64,000 nucleotides of DNA from positions 1 through 64,000 of the forward strand of contig NZ_NIUB01000007.1 of assembly GCF_002197815.1 (NCBI RefSeq), given 5' to 3'. Below, piece after piece: positions 42,496 through 53,608 of this stretch. A model generated the notes under the pieces. The model was not told where the DNA came from and searched no databases. It saw only the letters and a list, made by a program, of their open reading frames with translations. The position numbers and the translations under genes were made by a program. The first letter of the stretch is position 1. Every line of letters starts with the position of its first letter. Origin of the DNA: Pseudomonas oleovorans subsp. oleovorans. GTDB taxonomy: Bacteria; Pseudomonadota; Gammaproteobacteria; Pseudomonadales; Pseudomonadaceae.

Positions 42496-43301
42496 CCCTG
42501 CGCACGCTGTTCGCCGCCCTGCTTCTCGGCCTGTGCCTGCCGCTGCAAGCGGCCACCGAGGTAATCGCATTGAATTACCGCACTGCCGATGACGTACTCG
42601 GCGTGGTGCAGTCGATGCTCGGTAACGAGGGCAAGGTCAGTGCCTATGGCAACCAACTGATCGTCAATGCGTCACCGGCCAAGATCGGCGAGGTGCGCGT
42701 GCTGCTGCAGCAACTCGACACCCGCCCGCGGCGCCTGCTGATCACCGTCGAAAGCGCTGACAGCAATTACCAGAACGACCGCGGCTATCGCGTCGACGGC
42801 ACCCTCAGCGCCGGCAATGCCGAGGTTCAGGTCGGACGTGGCGAAGTCAACGGTCGCGACCAGGTGCGCATCATCCGCCGCAGCACCGACAGCCGTGGTG
42901 GCGGCACCCAGCAGGTACAGGCCACCGAGGGCTATCCGGCGCTGATCCAGGTCGGTCAGAGCGTGCCGCTGACCACCACCAGTACCGGCCCGTACGGCCA
43001 GGTTTACCAGGACACCCAGTATCGCGACGTGACGCGGGGCTTTTACGTGACAGCCAGCCTCTCTGGCGAACTCGTCCACGTGGCCATCAGCAGCCAGCGC
43101 GATCGCGTCAGCAACAGCCGCCCCGGCGTGATCGACGTGCAAAGCACCGACACGCGCGTCAGCGGTCGTCTCGGCGAGTGGATTACCTTGGGCGGCGTCA
43201 GCGAGGAAACCAGCTCCAGCGGCCGTGACGTGTTGCGTCGACACTCCACCCAGGGCCGCGAGGACATGTCGCTGCGCCTTAAGGTCGAAGCGATCGACTG
43301 A
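42492..43301 (+). CDS. Secretin-like N-domain protein, exported
   Basis: The 269-aa protein has a signal peptide (MTLRTLFAALLLGLCLPLQAA, cut near ATEV). It then has a NolW/secretin short domain: VIALNYRTADDVLGVVQSMLGNEGKVSAYGNQLIVNASPAKIGEVRVLLQQLDTRPRRLLITVES. The rest has features of the secretin barrel entry (QVGQSVPL, GFYVTASLSGELVHVAI), but it is too short for a pore. It may be a stand-alone periplasmic or outer-membrane protein. It ends the roxA cluster. Confidence 0.75.
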   Translation: MTLRTLFAALLLGLCLPLQAATEVIALNYRTADDVLGVVQSMLGNEGKVSAYGNQLIVNASPAKIGEVRVLLQQLDTRPRRLLITVESADSNYQNDRGYRVDGTLSAGNAEVQVGRGEVNGRDQVRIIRRSTDSRGGGTQQVQATEGYPALIQVGQSVPLTTTSTGPYGQVYQDTQYRDVTRGFYVTASLSGELVHVAISSQRDRVSNSRPGVIDVQSTDTRVSGRLGEWITLGGVSEETSSSGRDVLRRHSTQGREDMSLRLKVEAID

Positions 43302-43861
43302 CACCCCCGACCAAAGTCGAATGCCTTTCCCTCGCAAGAACGATGGACAACTCTCGCAACCCGCGAAATGCCTGAAACGCCCAACCCATGGGCTGCCAAG
43401 CGTGACCAGCCAGTCGCCTACTGAATATGTAGTAGCTTTAAAAAACCACTACAAAACGTTTGACGAAGCATTTTCCCAGAGGCATGATGGCCTCGCTCCC
43501 GCTAGCCAGGGGTCCTGAAAAGGATCTCCAGACCGCCCGCGAAGTACTTCGCACCGGTCCGTGTCCCAACAGCCCACAAGGCCGTACGACGAGGTTGCGA
43601 CTGGAACGAAGTTGTCCTGAGGGACGGGGAAGCGTTTAGCGTCAGACAGATCGAAAGCCCAGCAGGTGCCCAAGGTTTCCACGAGCCAAACGGCCCACGC
43701 GACGCTCTCGCACTGTTCGCCACATCCCCCTCCTCGCGGTCAATCCTCGCCCCAGCCGTATTCTCGCCGTCAAAGTGGAAGCCTCCCGCAGCCGCTGCAT
43801 CCGTGCACGCATTGCGTGGGTAGTCGGTGCTCAACCAACACATTTTTTTGAAGGATTGACC
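43302..43861. other. 560-bp region before aceA without a gene
   Basis: No frame here looks coding: short ORFs with random composition. The motif CTACTGAATATGTAGTAG (about 43419-43436) is a near-palindrome in an AT-rich island. No clear sigma-70 or sigma-54 promoter was found by eye. The region must hold the aceA promoter and probably a long leader. Confidence 0.5.
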
Positions 43862-45457
43862 ATGTCCGCATATCAAAACGACATCAAGGCTGTAGCCGCT
43901 CTGAAAGAGAAGTTCGGCAGCAGTTGGAGCGCTATCAACCCCGAGTCCGTCGCCCGTATGCGCGCTCAGAACCGCTTCAAGACCGGTCTGGAAATCGCTC
44001 AGTACACTGCTGACATCATGCGCAAGGACATGGAAGAGTACGACGCCGACTCCTCCCTCTACACCCAGTCCCTGGGCTGCTGGCACGGCTTCATCGGTCA
44101 GCAGAAGCTGATTTCGATCAAGAAGCACCTGAAGAGCACCAACAAGCGCTACCTCTACCTGTCGGGCTGGATGGTCGCTGCCCTGCGTTCCGAGTTCGGC
44201 CCGCTGCCGGATCAGTCGATGCACGAGAAGACCGCCGTCTCCGACCTGATCGAAGAGCTGTACACCTTCCTGCGTCAGGCCGACAGCCGCGAACTGGACC
44301 TGCTGTTCACCGCTCTGGACGCTGCCCGCGACGCTGGCGACCACGCCAAGGCTGCCGAGATCCAGAACCAGATCGACAACTACGAAACGCACATTGTCCC
44401 GATCATCGCCGACATCGATGCCGGTTTCGGTAACCCGGAAGCCACCTACCTGCTGGCCAAGCGCATGATCGAAGCGGGTGCCTGCTGCATCCAAATCGAA
44501 AACCAGGTATCCGACGAGAAGCAGTGCGGCCACCAGGACGGCAAAGTTACCGTTCCACATGCCGACTTCCTCGCCAAGATCGCTGCCGTTCGCTACGCCT
44601 TCCTGGAACTGGGTATCGACAACGGTGTAATCGTTGCTCGTACCGACTCCCTGGGTGCCGGCCTGACCAAGCAGATCGCCGTGACCAACCAGCCGGGCGA
44701 CCTGGGCGACCTGTACAACTCCTTCCTGGATTGCGAAGAAGTGTCCACTGCCGAACTGAAGAACGGCGACGTCGTTCTGAACCGCGAAGGCAAGCTGCTG
44801 CGTCCGAAGCGCCTGCCGTCCAACCTGTTCCAGTTCCGCGCTGGCACCGGCGAAGACCGCTGCGTACTGGACTGCATCACCAGCCTGCAGAACGGCGCCG
44901 ACCTGCTGTGGATCGAAACCGAGAAGCCGCACGTTGGCCAGATCAAAGGCATGGTTGACCGCATCCGCGAAGTCATCCCGAACGCCAAGCTGGTTTACAA
45001 CAACAGCCCGTCCTTCAACTGGACCCTGAACTTCCGCCAGCAAGTGTTCGACGCCATGGTTGCCGAAGGCAAGGACGTTTCCGCCTACGACCGCGCCAAA
45101 CTGATGAGCGTCGAATACGACAATACCGAACTAGCCCAGATCGCTGACGAGAAGATCCGTACCTTCCAGCGCGACGGCTCCGCTCACGCCGGCATCTTCC
45201 ACCACCTGATCACTCTGCCGACCTACCACACTGCCGCTCTGTCGACCGACAACCTGGCCAAGGGCTACTTCGCCGACCAGGGCATGCTGGCCTACGTGAA
45301 AGGCGTACAGCGTGAGGAAATCCGTCAGGGCATCGCCTGCGTCAAGCACCAGAACATGGCTGGCTCGGACATCGGCGACACCCACAAGGAGTACTTCGCT
45401 GGCGAAGCCGCTCTGAAAGCGAGCGGTAAAGACAACACCATGAACCAGTTCCACTAA
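43862..45457 (+). CDS. aceA: Isocitrate lyase (531-aa form)
   Basis: AceA splits isocitrate to succinate and glyoxylate in the glyoxylate shunt. The 531-aa protein belongs to the long form typical of Pseudomonas. The catalytic Cys222 lies in EKQCGHQDGK (KKCGH in E. coli). Metal and substrate segments PIIADIDAGFGNPEATYLLAKRM and VYNNSPSFNWTLNF are present. AAGGA lies 8 nt before the ATG. Partner enzymes Icd and Idh are encoded about 10 kb upstream; a regulatory link is expected from the family. Confidence 0.97.
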   Translation: MSAYQNDIKAVAALKEKFGSSWSAINPESVARMRAQNRFKTGLEIAQYTADIMRKDMEEYDADSSLYTQSLGCWHGFIGQQKLISIKKHLKSTNKRYLYLSGWMVAALRSEFGPLPDQSMHEKTAVSDLIEELYTFLRQADSRELDLLFTALDAARDAGDHAKAAEIQNQIDNYETHIVPIIADIDAGFGNPEATYLLAKRMIEAGACCIQIENQVSDEKQCGHQDGKVTVPHADFLAKIAAVRYAFLELGIDNGVIVARTDSLGAGLTKQIAVTNQPGDLGDLYNSFLDCEEVSTAELKNGDVVLNREGKLLRPKRLPSNLFQFRAGTGEDRCVLDCITSLQNGADLLWIETEKPHVGQIKGMVDRIREVIPNAKLVYNNSPSFNWTLNFRQQVFDAMVAEGKDVSAYDRAKLMSVEYDNTELAQIADEKIRTFQRDGSAHAGIFHHLITLPTYHTAALSTDNLAKGYFADQGMLAYVKGVQREEIRQGIACVKHQNMAGSDIGDTHKEYFAGEAALKASGKDNTMNQFH

Positions 45458-45511
45458 GAACGGTTCCCCTGCTGCGGACCACGCATCCGCAGCAGCCTGC
45501 TTGCCTAATCC

Positions 45512-45536
45512 GCCCCGGCTTGCCGGGGCTTTTTTT
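45512..45536 (+). terminator. Terminator of aceA
   Basis: GCCCCGGC-TT-GCCGGGGC followed by seven T, 55 bp after the stop. Confidence 0.9.
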
Positions 45537-45924
45537 ACTTGCGCGATAAACCGCTTCAGCCAAACAGGGCGCAGCCTTGGCATATCCCCAAGACAGGATG
45601 GGCGAGTAAATGCCAAAGGCCCGATAAACCTTGAGGCAGAGCTGCAGGCGGAGAGATACATCAAGAGAATTTAAGTCAATGCCTGCTGCCGTCGCCCCAA
45701 TACCAAAGTGGCAGACAATTACTCATCTTGCCGAGGCGCATCACCCAGCAAAATGAGGCAGATTAGCCGGATGAATGGGCGCCACGGATTGCCAGAACAA
45801 AGCCATCAGCCATAGTCCAGAAGCGCCGACCTGCATGGCCTGCAGCGCAATTACAGCGATGCGACAATTCAGGCAAAAACCTGGCAATAGTGATGAAAAT
45901 GCAGGAATAATTTTCTTTGAAAAA

Positions 45925-45953
45925 TTGACTTACAGTCGGCATACACATAGTAT
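45925..45953 (+). promoter_or_regulatory. Probable promoter of the nuo operon
   Basis: TTGACT (45925-45930), 17-bp spacer, TAGTAT (45948-45953), 87 bp before nuoA. The surrounding stretch is unusually AT-rich for this genome and has ATACAC/GTATAC repeats that could bind a regulator. The rest of the 582-bp aceA-nuoA gap shows no gene. Confidence 0.55.
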
Positions 45954-46039
45954 TGTATACACACTTTGCATCAGCACCCTTGACGGTGCTTGTCAGCTAA
46001 CCAAATACAAGCCGTTCCTTGAGTTTCAGGAGTACCGGC

Positions 46040-46453
46040 ATGCCTGATGCGGTAACCACCATGTCCCAGAACTGGGCCTTCGCTGTTTTCTTGCTGGGTG
46101 TCTGCGCGCTCATCGCCTTCATGCTCGGCGTTTCCAGTCTGCTCGGCAGCAAAGCCTGGGGACGTAGCAAGAACGAGCCTTTCGAGTCGGGCATGCTTCC
46201 TACCGGCAGCGCGCGTCTGCGCCTGTCAGCCAAGTTCTATCTGGTCGCGATGCTCTTCGTGATCTTCGACGTTGAAGCCCTCTATCTCTTCGCTTGGGCA
46301 GTCTCGGTGCGCGAAAGCGGCTGGGCGGGTCTGATCGAAGCTACAGTTTTCATAGCAATTCTGTTGGCAGGTCTTGTCTATCTTTGGCGTATCGGCGCGC
46401 TCGATTGGGCACCGCAGGGACGTCGTGAACGGCAGGCGAAGCTGAAACAATGA
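46040..46453 (+). CDS. nuoA: NADH-quinone oxidoreductase subunit A
   Basis: NuoA is a small membrane subunit of complex I near the quinone entrance. The 137-aa protein has three membrane segments and the conserved acidic loop [44 protein letters not shown] (key residues E and D at the ends). GGAG is 8 nt before the ATG at 46040. First gene of the 13-gene nuo operon. Confidence 0.97.
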   Translation: MPDAVTTMSQNWAFAVFLLGVCALIAFMLGVSSLLGSKAWGRSKNEPFESGMLPTGSARLRLSAKFYLVAMLFVIFDVEALYLFAWAVSVRESGWAGLIEATVFIAILLAGLVYLWRIGALDWAPQGRRERQAKLKQ

Positions 46454-46463
46454 GGCTTTGGCG

Positions 46464-47141
46464 ATGCAATACAAACTTACTCGGGTCGACCCGAATGCGC
46501 CCAACGAGGCGTATCCGATCGGCCAGCGGGAGGTCGTCTCCGACCCGCAGCTAGAGGACCAGGTTCACAAGAACATCTACATGGGCAAGCTCTCGGACGT
46601 GCTTAACGGCGCGGTCAACTGGGGGCGCAAGAATTCCTTGTGGCCGTACAACTTCGGCCTGTCCTGCTGCTATGTGGAAATGACCACCGCCTTCACCGCC
46701 CCGCATGACGTGGCGCGTTTCGGTGCGGAAGTCATTCGCGCATCACCCCGTCAGGCTGACTTCATGGTCATTGCCGGCACCTGCTTTATCAAGATGGCGC
46801 CGGTCATCCAGCGTCTCTACGAGCAGATGCTGGAGCCCAAGTGGGTCATTTCCATGGGTTCATGCGCCAACTCCGGCGGCATGTACGACATCTACTCGGT
46901 CGTTCAGGGCGTGGACAAGTTCCTCCCCGTGGACGTCTATATTCCCGGCTGCCCGCCCCGCCCCGAGGCGTTCCTGCAAGGCTTGATGCTGCTGCAGGAA
47001 TCCATCGGCCAGGAGCGCCGCCCGCTATCCTGGGTCGTTGGCGATCAAGGCATCTACCGTGCCGAAATGCCTTCGCAGAAGGAACAGCGACGCGAGCAGC
47101 GAATCGCCGTTACCAACCTGCGTAGCCCCGACGAAGTCTGA
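46464..47141 (+). CDS. nuoB: NADH-quinone oxidoreductase subunit B
   Basis: NuoB carries cluster N2, the last iron-sulfur cluster before quinone. The 225-aa protein has ligands C68 and C69 (GLSCCYVEM), C134 ([10 protein letters not shown]) and C163 (PGCPPRPE). The ATG at 46464 is the usual start ([13 protein letters not shown]), GAGG upstream; an in-frame TTG lies two codons earlier. Peripheral arm, next to NuoD. Confidence 0.97.
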   Translation: MQYKLTRVDPNAPNEAYPIGQREVVSDPQLEDQVHKNIYMGKLSDVLNGAVNWGRKNSLWPYNFGLSCCYVEMTTAFTAPHDVARFGAEVIRASPRQADFMVIAGTCFIKMAPVIQRLYEQMLEPKWVISMGSCANSGGMYDIYSVVQGVDKFLPVDVYIPGCPPRPEAFLQGLMLLQESIGQERRPLSWVVGDQGIYRAEMPSQKEQRREQRIAVTNLRSPDEV

Positions 47142-47204
47142 GCTGATGCTTGCCTGCGCAAGCGTCACGCCCACTTTCTACGTTGATCGACAGCGACCGA
47201 GACC

Positions 47205-48986
47205 ATGACTCAAGACACCGTTGTGTCCATACCGCCTTACAAGGCTGACGACCAGGACGTCGTCGCCGAACTGTGCGCCCGTTTTGGCGACGACAGTTTC
47301 ACCCTGCAAGCGACCCGCACCGGCATGCCGGTACTCTGGGTCGCCCGTGAGCGCCTCATCGAAGTGCTCACCTGCCTGCGCAACCTGCCGCGCCCCTACG
47401 TGATGCTCTTTGATCTGCACGGCGTCGACGAGCGCCTGCGCACCCAACGTCGCGGCCTTCCCGATGCCGACTTCACGGTGTTCTATCACCTGATGTCGCT
47501 GGAGAGTAATAGTGATGTGATGATCAAGGTCGCCTTGTCCGAGCGCGACCTCAACCTGCCCACCGCCACCGGCATCTGGCCCAACGCCAACTGGTACGAG
47601 CGTGAAGTCTGGGACCTGTACGGCATCACCTTCACCGGCCACCCACACCTGAGCCGCATCATGATGCCGCCGACCTGGGAAGGTCACCCGCTGCGCAAGG
47701 ACTACCCGGCGCGCGCCACCGAATTCGACCCGTTCAGCCTGACCCTGGCCAAACAGCAGCTGGAAGAGGAAGCCGCGCGCTTCCGCCCCGAAGACTGGGG
47801 CATGAAACGCGGTGGTGAGCACGAGGACTACATGTTCCTCAACCTCGGCCCCAACCACCCTTCCGCTCACGGCGCGTTCCGCATCATCCTGCAGCTCGAC
47901 GGCGAAGAGATCGTCGATTGCGTGCCAGAGATCGGCTACCACCACCGTGGCGCCGAGAAGATGGCCGAACGGCAGAGCTGGCACAGCTTCATCCCCTACA
48001 CCGACCGCATCGACTACCTCGGCGGGGTGATGAACAACCTGCCCTACGTGCTCTCGGTGGAGAAACTCGCCGGCATCAAGGTGCCGGCCCGCGTCGATGT
48101 CATCCGCGTGATGCTCGCCGAGTTCTTCCGTATCACCAGCCACCTGCTGTTCCTCGGTACTTACATCCAGGACGTTGGCGCGATGACCCCGGTGTTCTTC
48201 ACCTTCACCGACCGCCAGCGTGCCTACAAGGTGATCGAAGCCATCACCGGTTTCCGCCTGCACCCGGCCTGGTACCGCATCGGCGGTGTCGCCCATGACC
48301 TGCCGCGCGGCTGGGACAAGCTGGTCAAGGAATTCGTCGACTGGCTGCCAAAGCGCCTCGACGAATACGAGAAGGCCGCGCTGAAGAACAGCATCCTCAA
48401 GGCCCGTACCATCGGTGTGGCGCAGTACAACACCAAGGAAGCGCTGGAATGGGGCACCACCGGTGCCGGCCTGCGCGCCACCGGTTGCGATTTTGACCTG
48501 CGCAAGGCGCGTCCCTACTCCGGCTATGAGAACTTCGAATTCGAAGTGCCGCTGGCGGCCAATGGTGACGCCTACGACCGCTGCATGGTGCGCGTGGAAG
48601 AAATGCGTCAGAGCATCCGCATCATCGATCAGTGCCTGAAGAACATGCCGGAAGGCCCGTACAAGGCCGACCACCCGCTGACCACGCCGCCGCCGAAAGA
48701 GCGCACGCTGCAGCACATCGAAACCCTGATCACTCACTTCCTGCAGGTTTCCTGGGGCCCGGTCATGCCGGCCAACGAAGCCTTCCAGATGATCGAGGCG
48801 ACCAAGGGCATCAACAGCTACTACCTGACGAGCGACGGCAGCACCATGAGCTACCGCACCCGGATTCGCACCCCCAGCTTCCCCCACCTGCAGCAGATCC
48901 CTTCGGTGATTCGCGGCAGCATGGTGGCGGATCTGATCGCCTATCTGGGCAGTATCGACTTCGTCATGGCCGACGTGGACCGCTGA
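47205..48986 (+). CDS. nuoC: NADH-quinone oxidoreductase subunit C/D (fused)
   Basis: A 593-aa fusion of the 30-kDa subunit NuoC (about 1-190, with [23 protein letters not shown]) and the 49-kDa subunit NuoD (about 205-593, with [21 protein letters not shown] and [14 protein letters not shown]), which forms the quinone pocket with NuoB. The fusion is the rule in enteric bacteria and pseudomonads. The C-terminus ends [11 protein letters not shown] as in other NuoD proteins. Confidence 0.97.
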   Translation: MTQDTVVSIPPYKADDQDVVAELCARFGDDSFTLQATRTGMPVLWVARERLIEVLTCLRNLPRPYVMLFDLHGVDERLRTQRRGLPDADFTVFYHLMSLESNSDVMIKVALSERDLNLPTATGIWPNANWYEREVWDLYGITFTGHPHLSRIMMPPTWEGHPLRKDYPARATEFDPFSLTLAKQQLEEEAARFRPEDWGMKRGGEHEDYMFLNLGPNHPSAHGAFRIILQLDGEEIVDCVPEIGYHHRGAEKMAERQSWHSFIPYTDRIDYLGGVMNNLPYVLSVEKLAGIKVPARVDVIRVMLAEFFRITSHLLFLGTYIQDVGAMTPVFFTFTDRQRAYKVIEAITGFRLHPAWYRIGGVAHDLPRGWDKLVKEFVDWLPKRLDEYEKAALKNSILKARTIGVAQYNTKEALEWGTTGAGLRATGCDFDLRKARPYSGYENFEFEVPLAANGDAYDRCMVRVEEMRQSIRIIDQCLKNMPEGPYKADHPLTTPPPKERTLQHIETLITHFLQVSWGPVMPANEAFQMIEATKGINSYYLTSDGSTMSYRTRIRTPSFPHLQQIPSVIRGSMVADLIAYLGSIDFVMADVDR

Positions 48987-48988
48987 TC

Positions 48989-49483
48989 ATGAGCACGCTA
49001 ATTCAGACCGACCGTTTCACCCTCAGCGAAACCGAGCGCTCGGCCATCGAGCACGAGATGCATCACTACGAAGACCCGCGCGCCGCCAGCATCGAAGCGC
49101 TGAAGATCGTGCAGAAGCAACGCGGCTGGGTGCCGGACGGCGCCGCTGACGCCATTGGCGAAATTCTCGGCATTCCTGCCAGCGACGTCGAGGGCGTGGC
49201 CACCTTCTACAGCCAGATCTTCCGTCAGCCCGTCGGCCGCCACGTGATTCGCGTGTGCGACAGCATGACCTGCTACATCGGCGGCCATGAGTCGGTGGTC
49301 AGTGAGATGCAGAAGCAGCTTGGCATCGGCCTTGGCCAGACCACCAGCGATGAGCGTTTCACCCTGCTGCCGGTGTGTTGCCTGGGCAACTGCGACAAGG
49401 CTCCTGCAGTGATGATCGACGACGACACATTCGGCGATGTCCAACCTGACGGCGTCGCCAAGCTGCTGGAGGACTACAAATGA
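48989..49483 (+). CDS. nuoE: NADH-quinone oxidoreductase subunit E
   Basis: NuoE is the 24-kDa subunit with binuclear cluster N1a. Of 164 aa, the ligands are C90 and C95 ([12 protein letters not shown]) and C131 and C135 ([11 protein letters not shown]). A thioredoxin-like fold forms the C-terminal half. It starts 2 nt after nuoCD stops and overlaps nuoF (ATGA). Confidence 0.97.
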   Translation: MSTLIQTDRFTLSETERSAIEHEMHHYEDPRAASIEALKIVQKQRGWVPDGAADAIGEILGIPASDVEGVATFYSQIFRQPVGRHVIRVCDSMTCYIGGHESVVSEMQKQLGIGLGQTTSDERFTLLPVCCLGNCDKAPAVMIDDDTFGDVQPDGVAKLLEDYK

Positions 49484-50826
49484 AAACGCTGACCTCCATC
49501 GGCCCAGCCAACCGCATCACTCGTAGCGAAGAAACCCATCCGCTGACCTGGCGCCTGCGTGACGACGCCCAGCCGGTATGGCTGGAGGAATACCAGCAGA
49601 AGAACGGCTACGCCGCCGCACGCAAGGCACTGACCGAGATGGCCCAGGCCGACATCGTGCAGACCGTCAAGGAATCCGGCCTCAAGGGCCGTGGCGGCGC
49701 AGGCTTCCCCACGGGCGTGAAGTGGGGCCTGATGCCGGCCGACGAATCCATGAACATCCGCTACCTGCTGTGCAATGCGGACGAAATGGAGCCCAACACC
49801 TGGAAAGACCGCATGCTGATGGAACAGCTGCCGCACCTATTGGTGGAAGGCATGCTGATCTCGGCGCGCGCACTGAAGGCCTATCGCGGCTACATCTTCC
49901 TGCGTGGCGAGTACGTCGATGCGGCGCGTAACCTCAACCGCGCCATCGATGAAGCCAAGGCCGCCGGCCTGCTCGGCAAGAACATCTTTGGCAGCGGTTT
50001 CGATTTCGAGCTGTTCGTGCACACCGGCGCCGGCCGCTACATCTGCGGCGAAGAAACCGCACTGATCAACTCGCTGGAAGGCCGCCGCGCCAATCCGCGC
50101 GCCAAACCGCCCTTCCCCGCGGCCGTTGGCGTCTGGGGCAAGCCGACCTGCGTCAATAACGTCGAAACCCTGTGCAACGTGCCGGCCATCGTCGGCCAGG
50201 GTGTGGACTGGTACAAGGGCCTGGCCCGCCCGGGCAGCGAAGACCACGGCACCAAGCTGATGGGCTTCTCCGGGAAGGTGAAGAACCCCGGCCTGTGGGA
50301 ACTGCCGTTCGGCATTACGGCGCGCGAATTGTTCGAGGACTACGCCGGCGGCATGCGCGATGGTTACCAGCTCAAATGCTGGCAGCCGGGCGGCGCCGGC
50401 ACCGGCTTCCTGCTGCCCGAGCACCTCGAGGCGCAGATGTACGCCGGCGGCATCGGCAAGGTCGGCACCCGTATGGGCACTGGTCTGGCGCTGGCGGTCG
50501 ACGACTCGATCAACATGGTGTCGCTGCTGCGCAACATGGAAGAGTTCTTCGCCCGCGAGTCCTGCGGCTGGTGCACGCCGTGCCGCGACGGCCTGCCGTG
50601 GAGCGTGAAGATCCTTCGTGCACTGGAGCGGGGCGAAGGCACACGCGAGGACATCGCCACCCTGCTCGGCCTTGTCAACTTCCTCGGCCCGGGCAAAACC
50701 TTCTGTGCTCACGCGCCAGGCGCCGTGGAGCCGTTGGGCAGTGCCATCAAATATTTCCGTAAAGAGTTCGAGGCCGGTGTGGCCAAGGTGGCGACCACGC
50801 CCCGCATGCCGGCAAGAGCGAGCTGA
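49480..50826 (+). CDS. nuoF: NADH-quinone oxidoreductase subunit F
   Basis: NuoF binds NADH, FMN and cluster N3. The 448-aa protein has the FMN-binding [14 protein letters not shown], the NADH-binding [18 protein letters not shown], and the cluster motif [11 protein letters not shown] with a further Cys in FCAHAPGA. Its start overlaps the nuoE stop. A 58-bp gap separates it from nuoG. Confidence 0.97.
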   Translation: MKTLTSIGPANRITRSEETHPLTWRLRDDAQPVWLEEYQQKNGYAAARKALTEMAQADIVQTVKESGLKGRGGAGFPTGVKWGLMPADESMNIRYLLCNADEMEPNTWKDRMLMEQLPHLLVEGMLISARALKAYRGYIFLRGEYVDAARNLNRAIDEAKAAGLLGKNIFGSGFDFELFVHTGAGRYICGEETALINSLEGRRANPRAKPPFPAAVGVWGKPTCVNNVETLCNVPAIVGQGVDWYKGLARPGSEDHGTKLMGFSGKVKNPGLWELPFGITARELFEDYAGGMRDGYQLKCWQPGGAGTGFLLPEHLEAQMYAGGIGKVGTRMGTGLALAVDDSINMVSLLRNMEEFFARESCGWCTPCRDGLPWSVKILRALERGEGTREDIATLLGLVNFLGPGKTFCAHAPGAVEPLGSAIKYFRKEFEAGVAKVATTPRMPARAS

Positions 50827-50884
50827 ACAGACGAATTCCCTTAGCCAGCCGCTTTTCTGAAGCGGGTAAACGAAGACTGAAGAA

Positions 50885-53608
50885 ATGGCCACTATCCACG
50901 TAGACGGCAAAGATTTCGAAGTCGATGGTGCAGACAACCTCCTGCAGGCCTGCCTGTCCCTTGGACTCGATATCCCCTACTTCTGCTGGCACCCGGCGCT
51001 TGGCAGCGTCGGCGCCTGCCGCCAGTGCGCGGTCAAGCAGTACAACGACGAGAACGACACCCGTGGTCGTATCGTCATGTCCTGCATGACGCCTGCCACC
51101 GACAACACCTGGATCAGCATCGACGACGAGGAGTCCAAGGCGTTCCGCGCCAGCGTCGTCGAATGGCTGATGATCAACCACCCGCACGACTGCCCGGTTT
51201 GCGAGGAAGGTGGCCACTGCCACTTGCAGGACATGACGGTGATGACGGGGCACAACGCCCGGCGCTACCGCTTTACCAAGCGGACTCATCAAAACCAAGA
51301 GTTGGGCCCGTTTATCGCCCACGAGATGAACCGCTGCATCGCCTGCTACCGCTGCGTGCGCTACTACAAGGACTACGCCGGCGGCACCGACCTGGGCGTC
51401 TACGGCGCGCATGACAATGTGTACTTCGGCCGCGTCGAAGACGGCACGCTGGAAAGCGAGTTCTCCGGCAACCTGGTGGAGGTCTGCCCGACCGGCGTAT
51501 TCACCGACAAGACCCACTCCGAACGCTACAACCGCAAGTGGGACATGCAATTCGCCCCGAGCATCTGCCACGGCTGCTCCAGCGGCTGCAACATCAGCCC
51601 CGGCGAGCGCTACGGCGAGCTGCGCCGTATCGAGAACCGCTTCAACGGCTCGGTGAACCAGTACTTCCTCTGTGACCGTGGCCGCTTCGGCTATGGCTAC
51701 GTCAACAATGCGGATCGCCCGCGTCAGCCGCTGCTGGCCGGCCAGGCCGTCGGCATCGATGCCGCGCTGGACAAGGCCGCCGAGCTGCTCAAGGGCAAGC
51801 GCGTGATCGGCATTGGCTCGCCGCGCGCCAGCCTGGAATCCAACTTCGCTCTGCGCGAACTGGTGGGCGCCAGCAACTTCTATAGCGGCATCGCCGCTGG
51901 CGAACTGGCCAATATCCGCCTGATCCGCGACATCCTGCAGAACGGCCCACTGCCGACCCCGACCCTGCGCGATGTCGAGCTGCACGACGCCATCTTCGTC
52001 CTCGGCGAAGACCTGACCCAGACCGCCGCACGCCTGGCCCTGGCCCTGCGCCAGGCGGTCAAGGGCAAGGCCACCGAGATCGCTGCCGGCGCGCGCATTC
52101 AGGACTGGCACATGGCCGCCGTGCAGAACGTCGCCCAGCACGCTCGTCACCCGCTGTTTATCGCCAGCGTCACGGAAACCCGCCTGGACGACGTGGCCGC
52201 CGAAAGCGTGCACGCCGCGCCGGCTGACCTGGCTCGCATCGGTTTCGCCGTGGCTCATGCCATCGACCCGAGCGCCCCAGCCGTCGACGGTCTGGAAGCC
52301 GAGGCGCAAGCGCTGGTACAGCGCATCGCCGACGCCCTGCTGGCAGCCCAACGCCCGCTGATCGTTTCCGGCGCCTCGCTGGGCGACAAGGCCTTGATCG
52401 AAGCTGCCGCCAATATCGCCAGCGCGCTGAAGAACCGCGAGAAGAACGGCTCGCTGAGCCTTGTGGTGCCCGAAGCCAACAGCCTGGGCCTGGCACTGCT
52501 TCTGGATAAAGAGCAGGGCGGCGAGTCCGTCGATGCCGCGCTCGATGCGCTGAGCAACGGCCAGGCCGATGCCGTGATCGTGCTGGAAAACGACCTGTAC
52601 CGCCGCGCCGATGCGGCCAAGGTCGATGCAGCGCTCAGCGCCGCGCAGGCGGTGATCGTCGCCGATCACCAGCGCACTGCCACCAGCGAACGCGCCCATC
52701 TGTTGCTGCCGGCGGCCTCCTTCGCCGAAGGCGACGGCACCCTGGTCAGCCTCGAAGGCCGCGCCCAGCGCTTCTTCCAGGTCTATGAACCGAGCTACTA
52801 CGACAGCAATATTCTGATCCGCGAAGGCTGGCGCTGGCTGCACGCGCTGCACAGCACGCTGCAAGGCAAGGCCGTGGACTGGACGCAACTGGATCAGGTC
52901 ACCGAGGCCTGCGCCGCCAGCAACCCGCTGCTGGCCGGGATCAAGGACGCCGCGCCGAACGCCTCGTTCCGCATCAAGGGCCTCAAGCTCGCCCGCGAGC
53001 CGCACCGCTACAGCGGCCGTACCGCCATGCGCGCCAACATCAGCGTGCACGAGCCGCGTCAGCCGCAAGATCAGGACACCGCCTTCGCCTTCTCCATGGA
53101 AGGCTATGCCGGCAGCAAGGAAGACCGTCAGCAGATTCCATTCGCCTGGTCGCCGGGCTGGAACTCGCCACAGGCCTGGAACAAGTTCCAGGACGAAGTC
53201 GGAGGTCATCTGCGTGCCGGCGACCCCGGCGTGCGCCTGCTCGAAGCGGCCGGTAACGTCCTGCCCTGGTTCGCCGTCAATGCAGCGTTCAACCCGGCAG
53301 CCGGCACCTGGCAGGTGGCGCCGCTGCACCACCTGTTCGGCAGCGAGGAAAACTCCGCGCGCGCCAAACCGATTCAGGAGCGCATGCCCGAGCCCTACGT
53401 GGCCCTGGCCCGCGATGAAGCGGCACGTCTGGGCGTGAACGACGGTGCGCTGCTGGCTCTGCGCGTCAACGGCCAGGCGCTACGCCTGCCGCTGCAGGTG
53501 CGTGATGATCTGGCCGTTGGCCTGGTCGGCCTGCCGGTTGGTTTGCCAGGCATTCCGGTGACACTCGCCGGCGCCAGGGTGACCCTGCTGCAGGAGGCCG
53601 CGCAATGA
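50885..53608 (+). CDS. nuoG: NADH-quinone oxidoreductase subunit G
   Basis: NuoG is the largest peripheral subunit (907 aa) with clusters N1b, N4, N5 and often N7. N-terminal ferredoxin part: [15 protein letters not shown] and CMTP; His/Cys set [19 protein letters not shown]; then [16 protein letters not shown] and EVCPTGVF; a molybdopterin-like domain follows with [15 protein letters not shown]. The frame is complete and overlaps nuoH by 4 nt. Confidence 0.96.
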   Translation: MATIHVDGKDFEVDGADNLLQACLSLGLDIPYFCWHPALGSVGACRQCAVKQYNDENDTRGRIVMSCMTPATDNTWISIDDEESKAFRASVVEWLMINHPHDCPVCEEGGHCHLQDMTVMTGHNARRYRFTKRTHQNQELGPFIAHEMNRCIACYRCVRYYKDYAGGTDLGVYGAHDNVYFGRVEDGTLESEFSGNLVEVCPTGVFTDKTHSERYNRKWDMQFAPSICHGCSSGCNISPGERYGELRRIENRFNGSVNQYFLCDRGRFGYGYVNNADRPRQPLLAGQAVGIDAALDKAAELLKGKRVIGIGSPRASLESNFALRELVGASNFYSGIAAGELANIRLIRDILQNGPLPTPTLRDVELHDAIFVLGEDLTQTAARLALALRQAVKGKATEIAAGARIQDWHMAAVQNVAQHARHPLFIASVTETRLDDVAAESVHAAPADLARIGFAVAHAIDPSAPAVDGLEAEAQALVQRIADALLAAQRPLIVSGASLGDKALIEAAANIASALKNREKNGSLSLVVPEANSLGLALLLDKEQGGESVDAALDALSNGQADAVIVLENDLYRRADAAKVDAALSAAQAVIVADHQRTATSERAHLLLPAASFAEGDGTLVSLEGRAQRFFQVYEPSYYDSNILIREGWRWLHALHSTLQGKAVDWTQLDQVTEACAASNPLLAGIKDAAPNASFRIKGLKLAREPHRYSGRTAMRANISVHEPRQPQDQDTAFAFSMEGYAGSKEDRQQIPFAWSPGWNSPQAWNKFQDEVGGHLRAGDPGVRLLEAAGNVLPWFAVNAAFNPAAGTWQVAPLHHLFGSEENSARAKPIQERMPEPYVALARDEAARLGVNDGALLALRVNGQALRLPLQVRDDLAVGLVGLPVGLPGIPVTLAGARVTLLQEAAQ

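Noticed and set aside
43790..43830. Sigma-54 promoter before aceA (GCACGCATTGCG)
   Set aside because: GG and GC elements are not 10 bp apart, so it does not fit the -24/-12 pattern.
43502..45043. 513-aa open frame opposite aceA
   Set aside because: Antisense to a certain gene and extends into its non-coding upstream region without change in character.
50747..53332. 861-aa open frame opposite nuoG
   Set aside because: Antisense shadow of a long GC-rich gene; no signal, domain or ribosome-binding site of its own.
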